A DNA stretch of 7,663 nt from Anaerolineae bacterium (lineage in GTDB: Bacteria > Chloroflexota > Anaerolineae > 4572-78 > NAK82): assembly GCA_030597485.1 (NCBI GenBank), contig JAUVRU010000071.1, positions 1 to 7,663 of the forward strand, in the 5' to 3' direction. How positions within the stretch are numbered: position 1 is the first letter of the stretch; the number at the start of each line of letters is the position of its first letter. The notes below the pieces were generated by a model. The model made no database searches, was not told where the DNA came from, and was given only the letters and a program-made list of their open reading frames with translations. Below, piece after piece: positions 6,786 through 7,663 of the stretch. A program made the translations under genes and the position numbers.

Positions 6786-6813
6786 TTGACAGATGCTGAA
6801 AAGGTGGTATAAT
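6786..6813 (+). promoter_or_regulatory. Perfect sigma-70 promoter with extended -10
   Basis: TTGACA (6786-6791) and TATAAT (6808-6813) both match consensus at all six positions, with a 16-bp spacer and a TG at 6805-6806 giving an extended -10 (TGGTATAAT). Transcription would start near 6820. The promoter lies just past the URO-D-like gene's stop and points at the second oxidoreductase, so that gene can be transcribed separately from the upstream genes. Confidence 0.8.
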
Positions 6814-6819
6814 TGCCTT

Positions 6820-6991
6820 ACCTTGACGTGTGTCCCAGCTGGTGCCCGTGGAGATGTGCAACCCGCTTTCATCCCCCAGCTGAGACAGATACGTGCTGGC
6901 CACGCTCATGGAACAATTGGGTTCTGAACTCCCTGTGTGTTGTTCCAGGGCGATCCTTCAAATCAACCCGTTGACAGTGAAAGGAGACTCA
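6820..6991 (+). promoter_or_regulatory. About 170-nt 5' leader with inverted repeats
   Basis: This is the predicted untranslated leader of the second oxidoreductase mRNA. It contains a perfect 8-bp inverted repeat, TGGAACAA (6909-6916) with TTGTTCCA (6940-6947), enclosing a smaller GTTC-T-GAAC (6921-6929). It also contains two copies of CCCAGCTG (6834-6841 and 6875-6882), whose CAGCTGG/CCAGCTG parts can pair. No terminator T-run and no riboswitch class I recognise. The leader could be an operator region or RNA regulatory element; both readings are inference. Confidence 0.4.
6981..6986 (+). promoter_or_regulatory. Shine-Dalgarno of the second Gfo/Idh/MocA gene
   Basis: AAGGAG lies 5 bases before ATG 6992 and 8 bases before ATG 6995, so either of the two adjacent ATGs could be used; the difference is one methionine. 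Confidence 0.75.
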
Positions 6992-7663
6992 ATGATGACC
7001 GAAAAATACGGTGTAGGTATCATCGGCGCTGGATGGGTGTCCGGTGAGTACGTGAAGGCATTCCGCGACCACCCGCTGACCTATGTGGCCGGAATGTACA
7101 ATCGTACCCCGGCAAAAGCCACCCGCGTTATGAAGGAACACGGCGTCGATGGTAAGGAGTACAAGTCCCTTGATGAGCTGCTGGGCGATGACCGCATCAA
7201 CATCGTCGTGCACTGCGCCCATGCAGACTCGCGGGCTGACAACATCTGCCAGGCTGCCGAATCCGGCCGGCACGTCATTATTGAGAAGCCAGCTGGCCGG
7301 TCGGTAGAGGACACGGCCCGAATGCGCGACGCTATCAAGAAGGCCGGCGTCAAGTCGATCGTGAGCTGCGTCCTCCGTTGGAATCCGCAGTTTCAGACCA
7401 TTCGCGCCTTGATCGACGACGGCAAACTGGGTGACCTGCTGTACGCCGAGGCGGACTATTGGCACCCCATGTTGAAAGCCTATCCGGGCTATCCCTACTA
7501 CATGAAGAAGGTGTCTGGCGGCAGCTCCTTCACCGCCGCCGGCGTGCACGCCGTTGACATCCTCCGGTATCTGGCGGGCGAAGTGGCCGAGGTAGCCGCT
7601 TTCAGCGCTGGCCCCATCGCGAACCCAGACTTGGAGTACCCGCCGATCTCCGTGGCAGCATTG
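6992..7663 (+). CDS. Gfo/Idh/MocA family oxidoreductase (second copy), 3'-truncated by the window
   Basis: The first 224 codons of a second NAD(P)-dependent dehydrogenase of the glucose-fructose oxidoreductase/inositol dehydrogenase family; the frame runs open off the right edge. Visible elements: Rossmann motif G12-A-G14-W-V-S-G18 followed by EY; K99 in IIEKPAGRS; and catalytic H186 with D189 in GVHAVDIL. The segment between them (VLRWNPQF, GKLGDLLYAEADYW) and the later LEYPP run parallel to the first copy at 4399, so the two are diverged paralogues, perhaps oxidising successive or stereochemically different positions of related polyols. About 120-150 residues of the substrate domain should lie beyond the window. 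The gene has its own strong promoter at 6786-6813 and a long leader, unlike the first copy. The substrate is unknown. Confidence 0.92.
   Translation, partial: MMTEKYGVGIIGAGWVSGEYVKAFRDHPLTYVAGMYNRTPAKATRVMKEHGVDGKEYKSLDELLGDDRINIVVHCAHADSRADNICQAAESGRHVIIEKPAGRSVEDTARMRDAIKKAGVKSIVSCVLRWNPQFQTIRALIDDGKLGDLLYAEADYWHPMLKAYPGYPYYMKKVSGGSSFTAAGVHAVDILRYLAGEVAEVAAFSAGPIANPDLEYPPISVAAL

Noticed and set aside
6971..6976. Second promoter using TTGACA 6971-6976
   Set aside because: A -10 box would fall inside the coding start, and no TATAAT-like hexamer is there.

Overview
The window is about 7.7 kb of bacterial-looking DNA. Every credible gene is on the + strand, and most have ATG starts preceded by good Shine-Dalgarno sequences. 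It looks moderately GC-rich by eye, not counted. No marker gene fixes the organism. The gene families suggest a free-living heterotroph, and the mix resembles what I recall from uncultured soil, sediment or anaerobic lineages such as Chloroflexota. That placement is inference only. There are no tRNAs, rRNAs, CRISPR arrays, transposases, phage genes or recognisable defence genes.

Layout. (1) Positions 1-1058: a class III PLP aminotransferase that enters from the left edge and is interrupted by one in-frame TAA at 729-731. (2) 1055-2263: an M20 metallopeptidase/deacylase that overlaps it by 4 bases. (3) 2320-3066: a KduD-like short-chain dehydrogenase, preceded by two competing hairpins around the end of the M20 gene. 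(4) About 3238-3596: a decayed amino-acid-type ABC-transporter substrate-binding protein, present as an N-proximal and a C-terminal piece in different frames with the middle missing. (5) 3609-4289: a GntR-family regulator with an FCD ligand-binding domain, whose Shine-Dalgarno overlaps the stop of the pseudogene. (6) 4399-5451: a Gfo/Idh/MocA oxidoreductase. (7) 5646-6761: a uroporphyrinogen-decarboxylase-fold protein that is not a haem enzyme. (8) 6992 to the right edge: a second Gfo/Idh/MocA oxidoreductase. It lies about 170 nt downstream of a perfect sigma-70 consensus promoter with an extended -10.

Working together. This reads as a small-molecule catabolic neighbourhood. The left half (aminotransferase, amidohydrolase-like M20 enzyme, dehydrogenase, relic of a solute-binding protein) would suit uptake and breakdown of an amino- or acyl-amino compound. 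The right half (FCD-type regulator, two Gfo/Idh/MocA dehydrogenases, a URO-D/methyltransferase-fold protein) would suit oxidation of a sugar, polyol or methoxylated compound under control of a metabolite-sensing repressor. The actual substrate cannot be read from the sequence. Two genes being broken suggests the left part is decaying, unless the single stop in the aminotransferase is a sequencing or assembly error.

Nothing here is a clear new system. The best leads are the nonsense-interrupted aminotransferase, the internally deleted transporter gene, the URO-D protein with an altered metal motif between two paralogous dehydrogenases, and the unusually perfect promoter with its structured leader.
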